This document shows positions 38,395 to 46,813 of a DNA stretch of 64,000 bases, piece by piece. The notes below the pieces were generated by a model. The model was not told where the DNA came from. It worked only from the letters and a program-made list of their open reading frames with translations, and did not search any database. Each line of letters begins with the position of its first letter. Positions within the stretch are counted from its first letter, which is position 1. The position numbers and the translations under genes are program-made. The stretch comes from Verrucomicrobiota bacterium. GTDB lineage: Bacteria; Verrucomicrobiota; Verrucomicrobiia; Limisphaerales; UBA11320. The stretch lies in the NCBI GenBank assembly GCA_016199985.1, contig JACQFQ010000025.1, positions 1 through 64,000 on the forward strand, given 5' to 3'.

Positions 38395-38997
38395 TCAATG
38401 CGGGGCGGGCGGGACGCCCTGTGTGGCGGGCGGCGCGGAGGGCCCGGCCGCGCCATGGTCAGGAACCGCGAAACCGGAGCAGGCGACGACCACTCCCACG
38501 ATGGTCGCCGCGACTCCAATTCTGAAGAACAGCTTCGAGTCGGTAAGGAGGGTCAATGAACAAAGGACGACGGCGATATGGATGGCGACCTCCGCGTATT
38601 CGAAGCGGTGATGCTTGTGCGCGGCGACTTCGGCGAGGTGGGCGTCGTTCTTGGAGTTGCGGTTGATCGTCTCGTTTTCTTTCTCGTACTCGGAGTTCTT
38701 CATCCTCAGGCGAGCGCGCGTGTCATCCAGCATCTTGCGCTGGGCATCGTTGGGAGCGCCGGCAAGCTCGCGGTCTATCCGCCCCAACTCCAGTTCGTTC
38801 ATGTAGCTGCGCTGCCGCTTGGATTGATACCAGGAGAAGCCATTGGAGGCTTCCACCTGCTTCACGAGGGTCTGGTTGGCCGCGTCATTGGCGAGGGCGG
38901 TGACGATGGCCATCAGGACGGCGAGGACGGAGATGAAGATGCCGATTCGCTTCTGCTCGTGATTCTCCGCGTGATGAGGGACGCCATGTTCGGACAT
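38395..38997 (-). CDS. DUF4337-like membrane protein
   Basis: 200 residues from the ATG at 38997. A His-rich N-terminus (SEHGVPHHAENHEQKR) precedes TM1 (IGIFISVLAVLMAIVTALAND, ~17-37). A long helical, charged region with a KNSEYEKENETINRNSK segment follows, then two C-terminal TM segments (AVVLCSLTLLT and IGVATIVGVVVA-like). This arrangement fits DUF4337. Function unknown. It is convergent with the protease gene, 10 nt between the stops. Confidence 0.8.
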   Translation of the reverse strand: MSEHGVPHHAENHEQKRIGIFISVLAVLMAIVTALANDAANQTLVKQVEASNGFSWYQSKRQRSYMNELELGRIDRELAGAPNDAQRKMLDDTRARLRMKNSEYEKENETINRNSKNDAHLAEVAAHKHHRFEYAEVAIHIAVVLCSLTLLTDSKLFFRIGVAATIVGVVVACSGFAVPDHGAAGPSAPPATQGVPPAPH

Positions 38998-39113
38998 AGT
39001 CGATGTGGGGTGCTGATGTTGACGGTTTCTTGAGGAGCGGAAATACCCTGCCCCGTGGCTTCCGCCAAGCAAAAGCAACGGGGATCAAAACGGCGGCGCA
39101 GCAAGCGCGCCCA

Positions 39114-41606
39114 TTACTGGTGCGTGACGTACTCGCTCTCCAGAATCAGCTCGTTGCCGGGCGCATCGAGGGTGATCTCGAGGCTGAGCACCTGCTCGAG
39201 GGTGCGATCCAGCACCTCTTCGCGTCTGCCGTGCGGAACGAGGCGCGTGACGACGGCGCCGCCCCCCGCATCGATCTCGGCGCGCGCGCTCACCAAGCAC
39301 GAGTATCCTCCGGCGCCGACGACGGTGAATGTCGCGACCACCTCCCATCCGGAATCTACAACGTCGCTCGGTAGAGGAAGACTGCCCAAATCGGCGGCGA
39401 CCTCCCCGAAGTTTGTCACGATGCGAAGCCTCGCCGTGCCCGCCACGAACGCGCTTTGGAGCCTTCCCTGCAAAGTCCACTTCGTCACCGATCCGGCGAC
39501 CAGGCTTCCTTTGGGAACCAGCCGGGAAGCCCGCAAAAGCGTCGTGCCGACATTCGTCGCAATGTCGCCGGCTCCCTGGAGCGCGAAAGGGGTGAAAGCC
39601 GTTTCCGCCTGGGCTTGCTGCTCCTTTCCATCCAATCGGATTTGCTGCACAGTATTCGACCAGGCGTAATTCTGTCCCACATAGAGCCGGTTGGTGGAGA
39701 AAATCCAGAGCCCATAGGCCTGAGTCGGCGTTTCGACTCCATTGTAGGCGGCGTTCCCTTCAATGACGGCGGTGCCGCTAGGTCGATCCTTCGCGAAAAC
39801 GACGTCCTGCCATACCAAGCCGGCCCCAAAGTTGAAAACGCCATTGTTCCAGCAACAGTTGCCGGAGACAAAAGCGTCCACGCCCGACAACAGCATCCCG
39901 TGACCGGCGCAAAAGGACGTGATATTCCCCACGAATCTCAGATTCCGAGGCACGCCTTCGACCAAGGAGAACTGGTCGAACATTCGGACGCCGGTGCCGC
40001 ATGACGCGAGACGGCAGCCGCGCACCTCAAGATCGCTCAGATCGCCAAACGCCATGATCCCGGAGGGCCCCGTCGCCTCGGGCTGGCCGGCGATTCCGAC
40101 CCCGCGGATGGTGGAGTTCAGAACGCGAACTCTCCGCCCGCCGGAGATGATCACCCCGTGGGGAACAAAGTCGCTCACCGTGACGCCGTCGTTGGAGACT
40201 TGGTCGATGAGGCAGTTCTCGATCGTCAGATCGTTCAACGATTGGGCCGTTGCCGGAGAACCCAGCACATAGACCGCGGTGTGGGATCCCCGGAGGAATC
40301 GACTGTTGCGAACCACCATGTTCGTGACCCCGGCTGTTGAAATGTCGTATTCGAACACCTCCACTCCTCGGAAATAGTCCTCGGCGATGAGATTGTCGAT
40401 CTCCACGTTGGCCATGTTGTAAACGGTCACCACGTTCCCGTCGCCCTTGAAGCTGTACTGAGGGCTGAAAAGAGTGCCGCTGTTCCGGGACATGACGTTT
40501 CGCACCTGAAGGCCCGTGGTGAATCCGCCTTCGTGATGCGTGCCGATGCCGTGGTCGGGGTAATTAAACATTTCCAAATCCCTAACGATGATGTCGCGGT
40601 TGAAACCCCGGATCGACACGACGCCAAACAGCCGGGGTCCGTTGTCGTACAAATTGGTGGCCGAGGGCTTCGCCTCGTAGCCGATCCTCATGCCGCGGAT
40701 GGTGATGTTCTCCGAATTCTCCACCATGACGATGTCCCCCACCGAGTCGTTGTAGAGGCTCACGTCCCCGATCCCCTCCAGCACGAAATTGGTCTTGGTG
40801 GAAATGGTCACGCCGGCGCGGCTCCGATCGTAGGGCTGACTCAGGCGCCCGCCGTTCACGTGGTATGTCCCCGGCAGCACGCGGACCGTGGATCCAAAAT
40901 CGGCCGCGTAGGCGACCGCGTTGCTGATGCTCCGCCAGGGACGATCCACACGCCCGACGACGGCGGACGCATCGTCGCCGTTCATAGAGACGTAATACAC
41001 GCCGGGGATCGCCGATCGGGACAGGGTCTCCAGCTGAAGGGCCTCCTGGTTGGCCGAGAAAAAGTTCGTGGGAGAGATCAATTGTCCGGATGGGCCCACC
41101 ACGACTCCGGCCTCGGGCCCCGACTTCGCGACCCAGCGGCTCATGAACTCCGGAGCGAAGGCATCCTCCGTAAGGACGCCGGGAATGATGCTTCGAGCGA
41201 CATCGGCCTGAGCGGCAAGCAGAGCGTGAATAGCCAGGGGCAGCCGAGCGAAGGGCTGGCGAGGAGTGAGGACCGTAAACCCCGCACTTGGCCCTTCCGG
41301 ACGGATTCGGACCTCCAACCATCGAGCGCCCTCAGAGAACACCTCGCTGGGAAGCTGCAAGGCCAGACTGAAAACGCCCTGCGAAACCTGGACTTGGTTC
41401 GTCGAGTACGCGGCCAACGGATCGCCTCCGGTGGAAGAGTCGAAGACCAAAAACTGCATCTCGTAAACCGAAGCCGCAGAAGAGGGCTCGGCTGTGATCC
41501 TTCCCTGATAGGAAATGGCGACGAGCTCGGCATGGAGCGGCGCCGCTAGGGAGCTCAAGAGAAACCACAAGAACAGGCAGGGCGCAGCGACTCTTCTGAA
41601 ACTCAC
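39114..41606 (-). CDS. Secreted right-handed parallel beta-helix protein
   Basis: 830 residues from the GTG at 41606, which gives a clean signal peptide (MSFRRVAAPCLFLWFLLSSLAAPLHA). An ATG at 41702 would add 32 residues and sit almost on the putative -10. The ~250 N-terminal residues are a beta-rich domain without a match. Then comes a typical beta-helix cap (YYVSMNGDDASAVVGRVDRPW, VRVLPGTYHVNGG) and ~15 turns of short strands (NITIRGMRI, DIIVRDLEMFNYPDHGIGTHH, VRVLNSTIRGVGI). Pectate-lyase-like proteins of this shape bind or cleave polysaccharides; no catalytic set could be identified. It is divergent from the propeller gene at 41943. Confidence 0.85.
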   Translation of the reverse strand: MSFRRVAAPCLFLWFLLSSLAAPLHAELVAISYQGRITAEPSSAASVYEMQFLVFDSSTGGDPLAAYSTNQVQVSQGVFSLALQLPSEVFSEGARWLEVRIRPEGPSAGFTVLTPRQPFARLPLAIHALLAAQADVARSIIPGVLTEDAFAPEFMSRWVAKSGPEAGVVVGPSGQLISPTNFFSANQEALQLETLSRSAIPGVYYVSMNGDDASAVVGRVDRPWRSISNAVAYAADFGSTVRVLPGTYHVNGGRLSQPYDRSRAGVTISTKTNFVLEGIGDVSLYNDSVGDIVMVENSENITIRGMRIGYEAKPSATNLYDNGPRLFGVVSIRGFNRDIIVRDLEMFNYPDHGIGTHHEGGFTTGLQVRNVMSRNSGTLFSPQYSFKGDGNVVTVYNMANVEIDNLIAEDYFRGVEVFEYDISTAGVTNMVVRNSRFLRGSHTAVYVLGSPATAQSLNDLTIENCLIDQVSNDGVTVSDFVPHGVIISGGRRVRVLNSTIRGVGIAGQPEATGPSGIMAFGDLSDLEVRGCRLASCGTGVRMFDQFSLVEGVPRNLRFVGNITSFCAGHGMLLSGVDAFVSGNCCWNNGVFNFGAGLVWQDVVFAKDRPSGTAVIEGNAAYNGVETPTQAYGLWIFSTNRLYVGQNYAWSNTVQQIRLDGKEQQAQAETAFTPFALQGAGDIATNVGTTLLRASRLVPKGSLVAGSVTKWTLQGRLQSAFVAGTARLRIVTNFGEVAADLGSLPLPSDVVDSGWEVVATFTVVGAGGYSCLVSARAEIDAGGGAVVTRLVPHGRREEVLDRTLEQVLSLEITLDAPGNELILESEYVTHQ

Positions 41607-41942
41607 AGCGCACAATGCGACGTGCGCGCCCCCGGACGGCCTAATAAGCACCAGCGGCAACCGGGCCGGGAACTCTTCTCTGAAACAACACAAACATTGC
41701 ATAGTTACAGGTATATCGTCGGCTGGGGCCCAAAGGCAAGGGTTCTGGGTGATACGGGAGGGTGGCATGGCTCTCGATTCTCCAATGTCCATCGAGGGGC
41801 TTCCTCCCTCGAGGAAAGACAGGGTCTAGGAGGGCGCCAGATCTGATCCAAACGGCCTGAAAAGCAGAACGGGCCCAGATTCCCTCGAATTCTCATTGCG
41901 CAGACGCTCCGGCTCGTCTAAGAGTTCGATGCCTGGCGTTTT
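41607..41942. other. Divergent intergenic region between beta-helix and propeller genes
   Basis: 336 nt. A possible sigma-70-like promoter for the - strand is at 41710-41739. No coding sequence is supported, and no obvious promoter for the + strand gene was found. Confidence 0.45.
41710..41739 (-). promoter_or_regulatory. Putative sigma-70-like promoter for the beta-helix gene
   Basis: On the - strand TTGCCT and TATACC are separated by 18 nt. Each matches four of six consensus bases. The transcript would start a few nt before the ATG at 41702, which favours the later GTG at 41606 as the real start. Confidence 0.3.
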
Positions 41943-44183
41943 ATGAAGTCAACGGCGCTTATTTGTCTCCTCGCAGCAGGATCCCTCCTTCTGTCGACGC
42001 CAGCTGGGTATTCCCTCTGGCAATACCAGTATTCGGCTCCGACATCGCTGACTTTGTCAGCTGTCTACAGCCTCAAGACTCCGAGCGGCACCGTCTGGGC
42101 TGCCGTCGGTGAGCGCGGCGCTATCCTCATCGCCCCCCCTCCCGAGGTGGCCGCCCGCGACAGCGCCCCGAAGTGGGTCCTGGCAGATTCGGGAACCGAG
42201 AGCTGGCTCCGGGATCTGAAGGCGACGAACGGTCAGTGGTGCGCTGTGGGAGACGCGGGAGCCATCCTCAGGAGCACCAACCTGACCCGATGGACTCAGA
42301 TCGACACTCCTCTGGCCGCGGACTGGGTGGGGGTCGTTCGAGCAGAGCGCGCCTGGGTGGCCTTGTCATCCAGAGGCTGGGTGGCCAGCGCCAACGACAA
42401 CCTCACCGTTGAGGTGCTGCCACCGGCAAGCTCGGGGCCGGTTTTTTTCACCTGTCTCGCGTATGGCAATGGACGATACATCGCGGCCGGAGGCAACGGG
42501 GTGATGTTCTCCTCGACGGACCTCCAAACTTGGTCGCCTCAGCCGTTGGCAACCTCCGACACAGTGACGAAGCTTCTTTACGCCGAGGGGCGCTGGTTGG
42601 CGGTGGCGGGAACAACGCTCTGGGTCAGCGTGGATGGACAGACATTCGCTCCCCACCCCTTCGGCACAACAAGCCCGATGTGCTCGATCCATTTCATCCG
42701 CTCCGTCGAGGGTCGGCCTGCCTTGTGGATGGCGGCGGGCTACAACGGGGCCGCGTTGTGGTCGACGAACTTCATCCGATGGACGCCCGTCCCTTCGAAG
42801 TTCCTTCCGGTGGATCTTCACGACATCCGATACGACAACGGCACGTGGATTGTCGTGGGGAATCGGGGAACGAGTTGGTTTGCTGGAGGGAATCCTCCCG
42901 ACTTGCTTCCCCCAGCGAGCTACGAGAAGTTTTGGAGCAACGGAGGCGTTCCTCGAGCGAACACGAACAGCTCGGTGTTCGTGGACGTGCTCGCGCTGGC
43001 GGAACGAGACAACCTCGCGATAGGCGTGGGCAGCCCGGGCAAGCAGCTCCGTGCGCACGATGGCCTCGTTGAAAGCCCCGACGACACAGGCATCACCGAC
43101 TGGATTTCAGGGATCCGATACGCGGCGGGCCAGTTCATGGCCGTCGGCGACAACGGCGGTATCTACACGTCAACCGACGGGGCCGACTGGTCAGCGCTCC
43201 TCCCCACCTATAACCACTACGAGAGGGACAAAGGTTACGTCAACACCACGGCCCACCTGACTTCCATCGACGCAGGGGACGGGCTCTGGATCGCCGCGGG
43301 AGAGCGCGGAACGCTCCTCCGTTCGGAAGATGGGGGGAAATCGTGGCCCAGAATCACCCCTCCGGTCAGCGAGGCGCTTTACGCCGTTCGACGCGGGACC
43401 AACGGCACATGGCTCTCCGTCGGGGAGAATCTGTTGGTGCTCCGGTCCTCGAACACATTGAACTGGGCGGCCACGCATTACTCGGCGCCCACAAATTCCC
43501 TGTCGAACACGAACCCGCATCCATTTCCCATCTATTGGGAGGTCTGCGATCCGGTGACAACCAACGGTCCTCTCCACTACCGAGAACGACTCTTCGGTCG
43601 AGCGCTGAGGAGCGCGGATTACGGAAACGGGCTCTGGGTGGCAGTGGGTGATTCAGGCGCGATCCTGACCTCCGAGGACGATGGAGTGACGTGGAAGGCG
43701 CGAAGCTCCGGAGTGGTCGAGGCGCTCCATGTCGTCCGCTACTCCCCCGAGGGCTGGCTCGCGGCCGGCGACGATGGGGTGACCCTCTTCTCGTCCGACG
43801 CGGTGGATTGGAATCGCCAGCTCAGGACCGCCCGCGCCACGTTGACGTCGCTGTCTTTGCAGGACACGAACTGGATCGCAGGCGGCATTGGGGGCGTCGT
43901 GTTGGCGCAATCGCGCACGCTTCGCCCTCCCTTCTCGCCCACGTACGAGCTGCGGCTCATCATCCAATACAATTTCAACAGCGGCGGCTTCGACGCGGTT
44001 CTTGTTTGGCCGGACGGCAAGACCCCGGCGGTCCTGGCCTCCGACGTCCGGCTGGATGGCTCGTTCGCGCAGACTCACGAGACGCTAACGAAACAAGTGG
44101 GAGATCAGCTCGTGGCGCGCGTCCCGATCGATCCCGCCTTTCCTCGCTTTTTCAGACTCCAGGAACCCACGCCATATAAATAA
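41943..44183 (+). CDS. Secreted BNR/Ycf48-like beta-propeller protein
   Basis: 746 residues. Signal peptide MKSTALICLLAAGSLLLSTPAGYS. Repeats of a propeller blade with the pattern Trp-x-AVGxxGxIxxSxD/Nxxx-W follow: WCAVGDAGAILRSTNLTRW, YIAAGGNGVMFSSTDLQTW, FMAVGDNGGIYTSTDGADW, WIAAGERGTLLRSEDGGKSW, WVAVGDSGAILTSEDDGVTW. This fits photosystem II assembly factor-like (Ycf48) or BNR propellers. The sequence ends PRFFRLQEPTPYK, a weak form of the FYR tail. The next gene starts 16 nt later, so the two are probably co-transcribed. Confidence 0.85.
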   Translation: MKSTALICLLAAGSLLLSTPAGYSLWQYQYSAPTSLTLSAVYSLKTPSGTVWAAVGERGAILIAPPPEVAARDSAPKWVLADSGTESWLRDLKATNGQWCAVGDAGAILRSTNLTRWTQIDTPLAADWVGVVRAERAWVALSSRGWVASANDNLTVEVLPPASSGPVFFTCLAYGNGRYIAAGGNGVMFSSTDLQTWSPQPLATSDTVTKLLYAEGRWLAVAGTTLWVSVDGQTFAPHPFGTTSPMCSIHFIRSVEGRPALWMAAGYNGAALWSTNFIRWTPVPSKFLPVDLHDIRYDNGTWIVVGNRGTSWFAGGNPPDLLPPASYEKFWSNGGVPRANTNSSVFVDVLALAERDNLAIGVGSPGKQLRAHDGLVESPDDTGITDWISGIRYAAGQFMAVGDNGGIYTSTDGADWSALLPTYNHYERDKGYVNTTAHLTSIDAGDGLWIAAGERGTLLRSEDGGKSWPRITPPVSEALYAVRRGTNGTWLSVGENLLVLRSSNTLNWAATHYSAPTNSLSNTNPHPFPIYWEVCDPVTTNGPLHYRERLFGRALRSADYGNGLWVAVGDSGAILTSEDDGVTWKARSSGVVEALHVVRYSPEGWLAAGDDGVTLFSSDAVDWNRQLRTARATLTSLSLQDTNWIAGGIGGVVLAQSRTLRPPFSPTYELRLIIQYNFNSGGFDAVLVWPDGKTPAVLASDVRLDGSFAQTHETLTKQVGDQLVARVPIDPAFPRFFRLQEPTPYK

Positions 44184-44199
44184 CACCGAGCCGAGATCC

Positions 44200-46767
44200 A
44201 TGACGGAATCGAAAACGGCAGGCAGGAATGGGATGCCAGCAAGGGCGATTGCCGCGGCCATCCTTTGCCTCTACATCGCCATCCTGACGGACGCGTCCAG
44301 GCTGTCCGCGGCGGATTTCACGCCGGCTCCTCCCATCGACCCGGCTTTCACCCAAAACGTCGAGATTTGGATGACCACCGCCGCTCCTTCAGGCCCTCAA
44401 ACCGGAACAGAAACCCAGCCTTTCAGCGTCGGAGGATCCTCGGTCACCTTCGACAAATTCATGAGCCGCTTTCGGGGAACGCGTTTCGTCACCTTCCGAC
44501 TCATGCCCGGCGTCTACCACACCTCGGGGATCTACGAAGTTCCGCCCAACAAGGCCTTCATCGGAGACTGGTGGGAACCCGGCGAAGGCTGGCGCATCCT
44601 CGGCTCGGGAACCAACGCCACGTTCCTGGAACTCGACGTCCCCCGCGAGACAACGCCTACCAAGTACCACATCATCGGGAACTCCGTGACAGGAAGCGTG
44701 GTGCATCATCTTGAGATCGCTTACATCACCTTGAACGCCCACGGCTCGCTCTACAGCCGGACCATCGACTCCAACTTTGGCGCGATCTATATTGGCGGAT
44801 CCTACATCTACCTCCATGACCTGAACTGTGTTGACGCCTTCAACGCGCTGTCGCCGGCGGCAAACAACGCGGGATTGCATCGGGAGCTCTTCATCCTGGG
44901 AATCGGCGGGAGGGATGGGTTCCAGGTGACGAACAACATCATCCGGCGCTGCGTGGTCACGATCCCCATTGGAAACCCCAAGCAGTTTCCCGGAAGCATC
45001 GAAGGCCTGACAACGGCGATTCTGAACGCCTCAAACGCCAACGGACGCGATGACATCAACGATCTCACCTGCGTGCCCCGGATCACTGAGTGCCTGGTCG
45101 TCGGAAACGACGTGACAAGGCGCGTAAACGGCATCTCCATCTTCGGAGCGACGAATGGCTGGGCCGCGAGCAACATCGTGCTCAACGTTCGATTCGGTTT
45201 CTATTCGGACGACTCGCCCTGGAACCCGTCGCTGTATGTTGTTCAGAACTTCTTTTCGAACACGATCCATGGGGTCTATCTCAACTACTCCACCAACTTG
45301 GCTGAATGGGGAAGCGTGGCGGTGGTGAGCAACGTGGTTTACCTGAACAATCAGTGGTCGAACGAAAGCACGAACTTCACGGCGGGCGTCAATATGTCGG
45401 GATCGAACCCGTTGTTCGGGTCGCCAACCTTTGATCAGGTCGTAATCGCCAGCAACACCGTCACCATGGTGGGAGGACCGTCCGCCGCGCGCATTCAGGA
45501 TTTTGGCGTGCTCCAGCAGGGCGTTCGTCGGAGCCTCACAATCGGGAACAGCATCGGCCTGTTTCGCGAAGAGAACGCGCTGAAGTACCTTCCGGAGCAG
45601 TCCCGGGGCGAAACCTACTTTTTTTGCGGCAACACTTCGTTCGCGGGGCTCGCGCTGTGGGCGCACGACCGCAGCCTTCCAAACTGCCGCCTCGACAACC
45701 CGCTCGACCCTTTAAGTTGCCTCACGCCTCCTGTCTGCCTCGAGCCCACCCCCTTCACAGATTACTTCAAGTTCGCGTTGACTTGGCCCCGATCTCACCC
45801 CTACCCGTCGGGTCGGGCCCCGGGCCGTCATTGGGTTTGGGAGGCCGAGGATGGAGACATCGTGCCTCCCTGCTACATCGACTTGGCAACGGACGCCGCG
45901 GGAGGAAAGTGCGTCGTGTCCACCAATCTGAATCACGGCGGAGTTCGCTTCACGATCTACCTGCCGCTTTCTTCGCGGAAGTACAACCTCTGGGCCAAGA
46001 TCCTGCCGCCCAACACAGCCGCCACGGGCTTCTACGATGTTGAAATCGACGGAAACAGGAGGTTCTTTGGGGCGACCCAGGACAACGACCGGATCGATTG
46101 GATCTATCGCGTCGTCACCGAGCGCATTCCCTTGGCGAACACGAACATCACGCGAAGGACGCTGTTGGACCCCGGCTGGCATACAATCGCCTTCTGGTCG
46201 CGGGATGCGGGGGTGAAGCTGGATCAACTCCTCATCACGACATCGACGGAGGACGACTTCGTGCCCAACGCGGCCATCGTCTCGCGCCTCGGATTGGGGG
46301 GAAAGCTGGCGACAGAGACGGCGAACCAGTGCCCATCCGATCAGACAATCGAGGCGGAGGCGGGAATCCTCAGCGCTCCGTTGACGATCGTCGACGATCC
46401 CCTCGCGAGCGGTGGCCGCGCCGTGATGAGCCGGGTCAGCGACCGGGGGGAGGTCGTCTTTACAATCGGCGTTCCCAAGACCCATTACTACGCCCTGCAG
46501 CTGCGCACAAAGCCCGCCAGCGCTCCGCTGAAGGGAAACACCGCAAGCGTCCTGCTGGACGGGCGGGAGTGGATCCTGACTTGCGGGTCGTCGGACAGCT
46601 GGAGCTGGTTCTCGGTCATCGAGGACACCGAAGGGGCGACTCGCGCCCCGGCCTCCACGAACAAGGTCGTTCACCTGACGCAGGGCTTCCACAGGCTGAG
46701 TTTCCGGACCCGAAACCCCGGCGTGGGGCTCGATGCCGTTCGCATTTCCGAGACGCAGGGCCCCTAG
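44200..46767 (+). CDS. Secreted parallel beta-helix protein with C-terminal carbohydrate-binding-like domains
   Basis: 855 residues. Signal segment AIAAAILCLYIAILTDASRL. The mature start APPIDPAFTQNVEIWMTT is shared with the gene at 46814. A parallel beta-helix (~65-510) follows with cap-like strands (TFRLMPGVYHTSGIYEVPP) and repeated short strands (NNIIRRCVVTI, NGISIFGATNG). Two C-terminal beta-sandwich regions follow; the strand QTIEAEAGILS starts the last one and resembles the EAE start of CBM6-type domains. No catalytic residues could be assigned. It lies 16 nt after the propeller gene and is convergent with its paralogue. Confidence 0.85.
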   Translation: MTESKTAGRNGMPARAIAAAILCLYIAILTDASRLSAADFTPAPPIDPAFTQNVEIWMTTAAPSGPQTGTETQPFSVGGSSVTFDKFMSRFRGTRFVTFRLMPGVYHTSGIYEVPPNKAFIGDWWEPGEGWRILGSGTNATFLELDVPRETTPTKYHIIGNSVTGSVVHHLEIAYITLNAHGSLYSRTIDSNFGAIYIGGSYIYLHDLNCVDAFNALSPAANNAGLHRELFILGIGGRDGFQVTNNIIRRCVVTIPIGNPKQFPGSIEGLTTAILNASNANGRDDINDLTCVPRITECLVVGNDVTRRVNGISIFGATNGWAASNIVLNVRFGFYSDDSPWNPSLYVVQNFFSNTIHGVYLNYSTNLAEWGSVAVVSNVVYLNNQWSNESTNFTAGVNMSGSNPLFGSPTFDQVVIASNTVTMVGGPSAARIQDFGVLQQGVRRSLTIGNSIGLFREENALKYLPEQSRGETYFFCGNTSFAGLALWAHDRSLPNCRLDNPLDPLSCLTPPVCLEPTPFTDYFKFALTWPRSHPYPSGRAPGRHWVWEAEDGDIVPPCYIDLATDAAGGKCVVSTNLNHGGVRFTIYLPLSSRKYNLWAKILPPNTAATGFYDVEIDGNRRFFGATQDNDRIDWIYRVVTERIPLANTNITRRTLLDPGWHTIAFWSRDAGVKLDQLLITTSTEDDFVPNAAIVSRLGLGGKLATETANQCPSDQTIEAEAGILSAPLTIVDDPLASGGRAVMSRVSDRGEVVFTIGVPKTHYYALQLRTKPASAPLKGNTASVLLDGREWILTCGSSDSWSWFSVIEDTEGATRAPASTNKVVHLTQGFHRLSFRTRNPGVGLDAVRISETQGP

Positions 46768-46813
46768 CGGGCCGACCTAGGTCCGAACGTGGCCGTCTTG
46801 TCGCAAGGCTTCA

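Noticed and set aside
36939..38519. 526-residue - strand frame opposite the protease
   Set aside because: Antisense to the S8 protease catalytic and P-domains; no domain and no ribosome site.
46774..46783. GACCTAGGTC palindrome between the convergent beta-helix genes as terminator
   Set aside because: Only 10 bp with no loop and no T-tract; too weak to call as a terminator.
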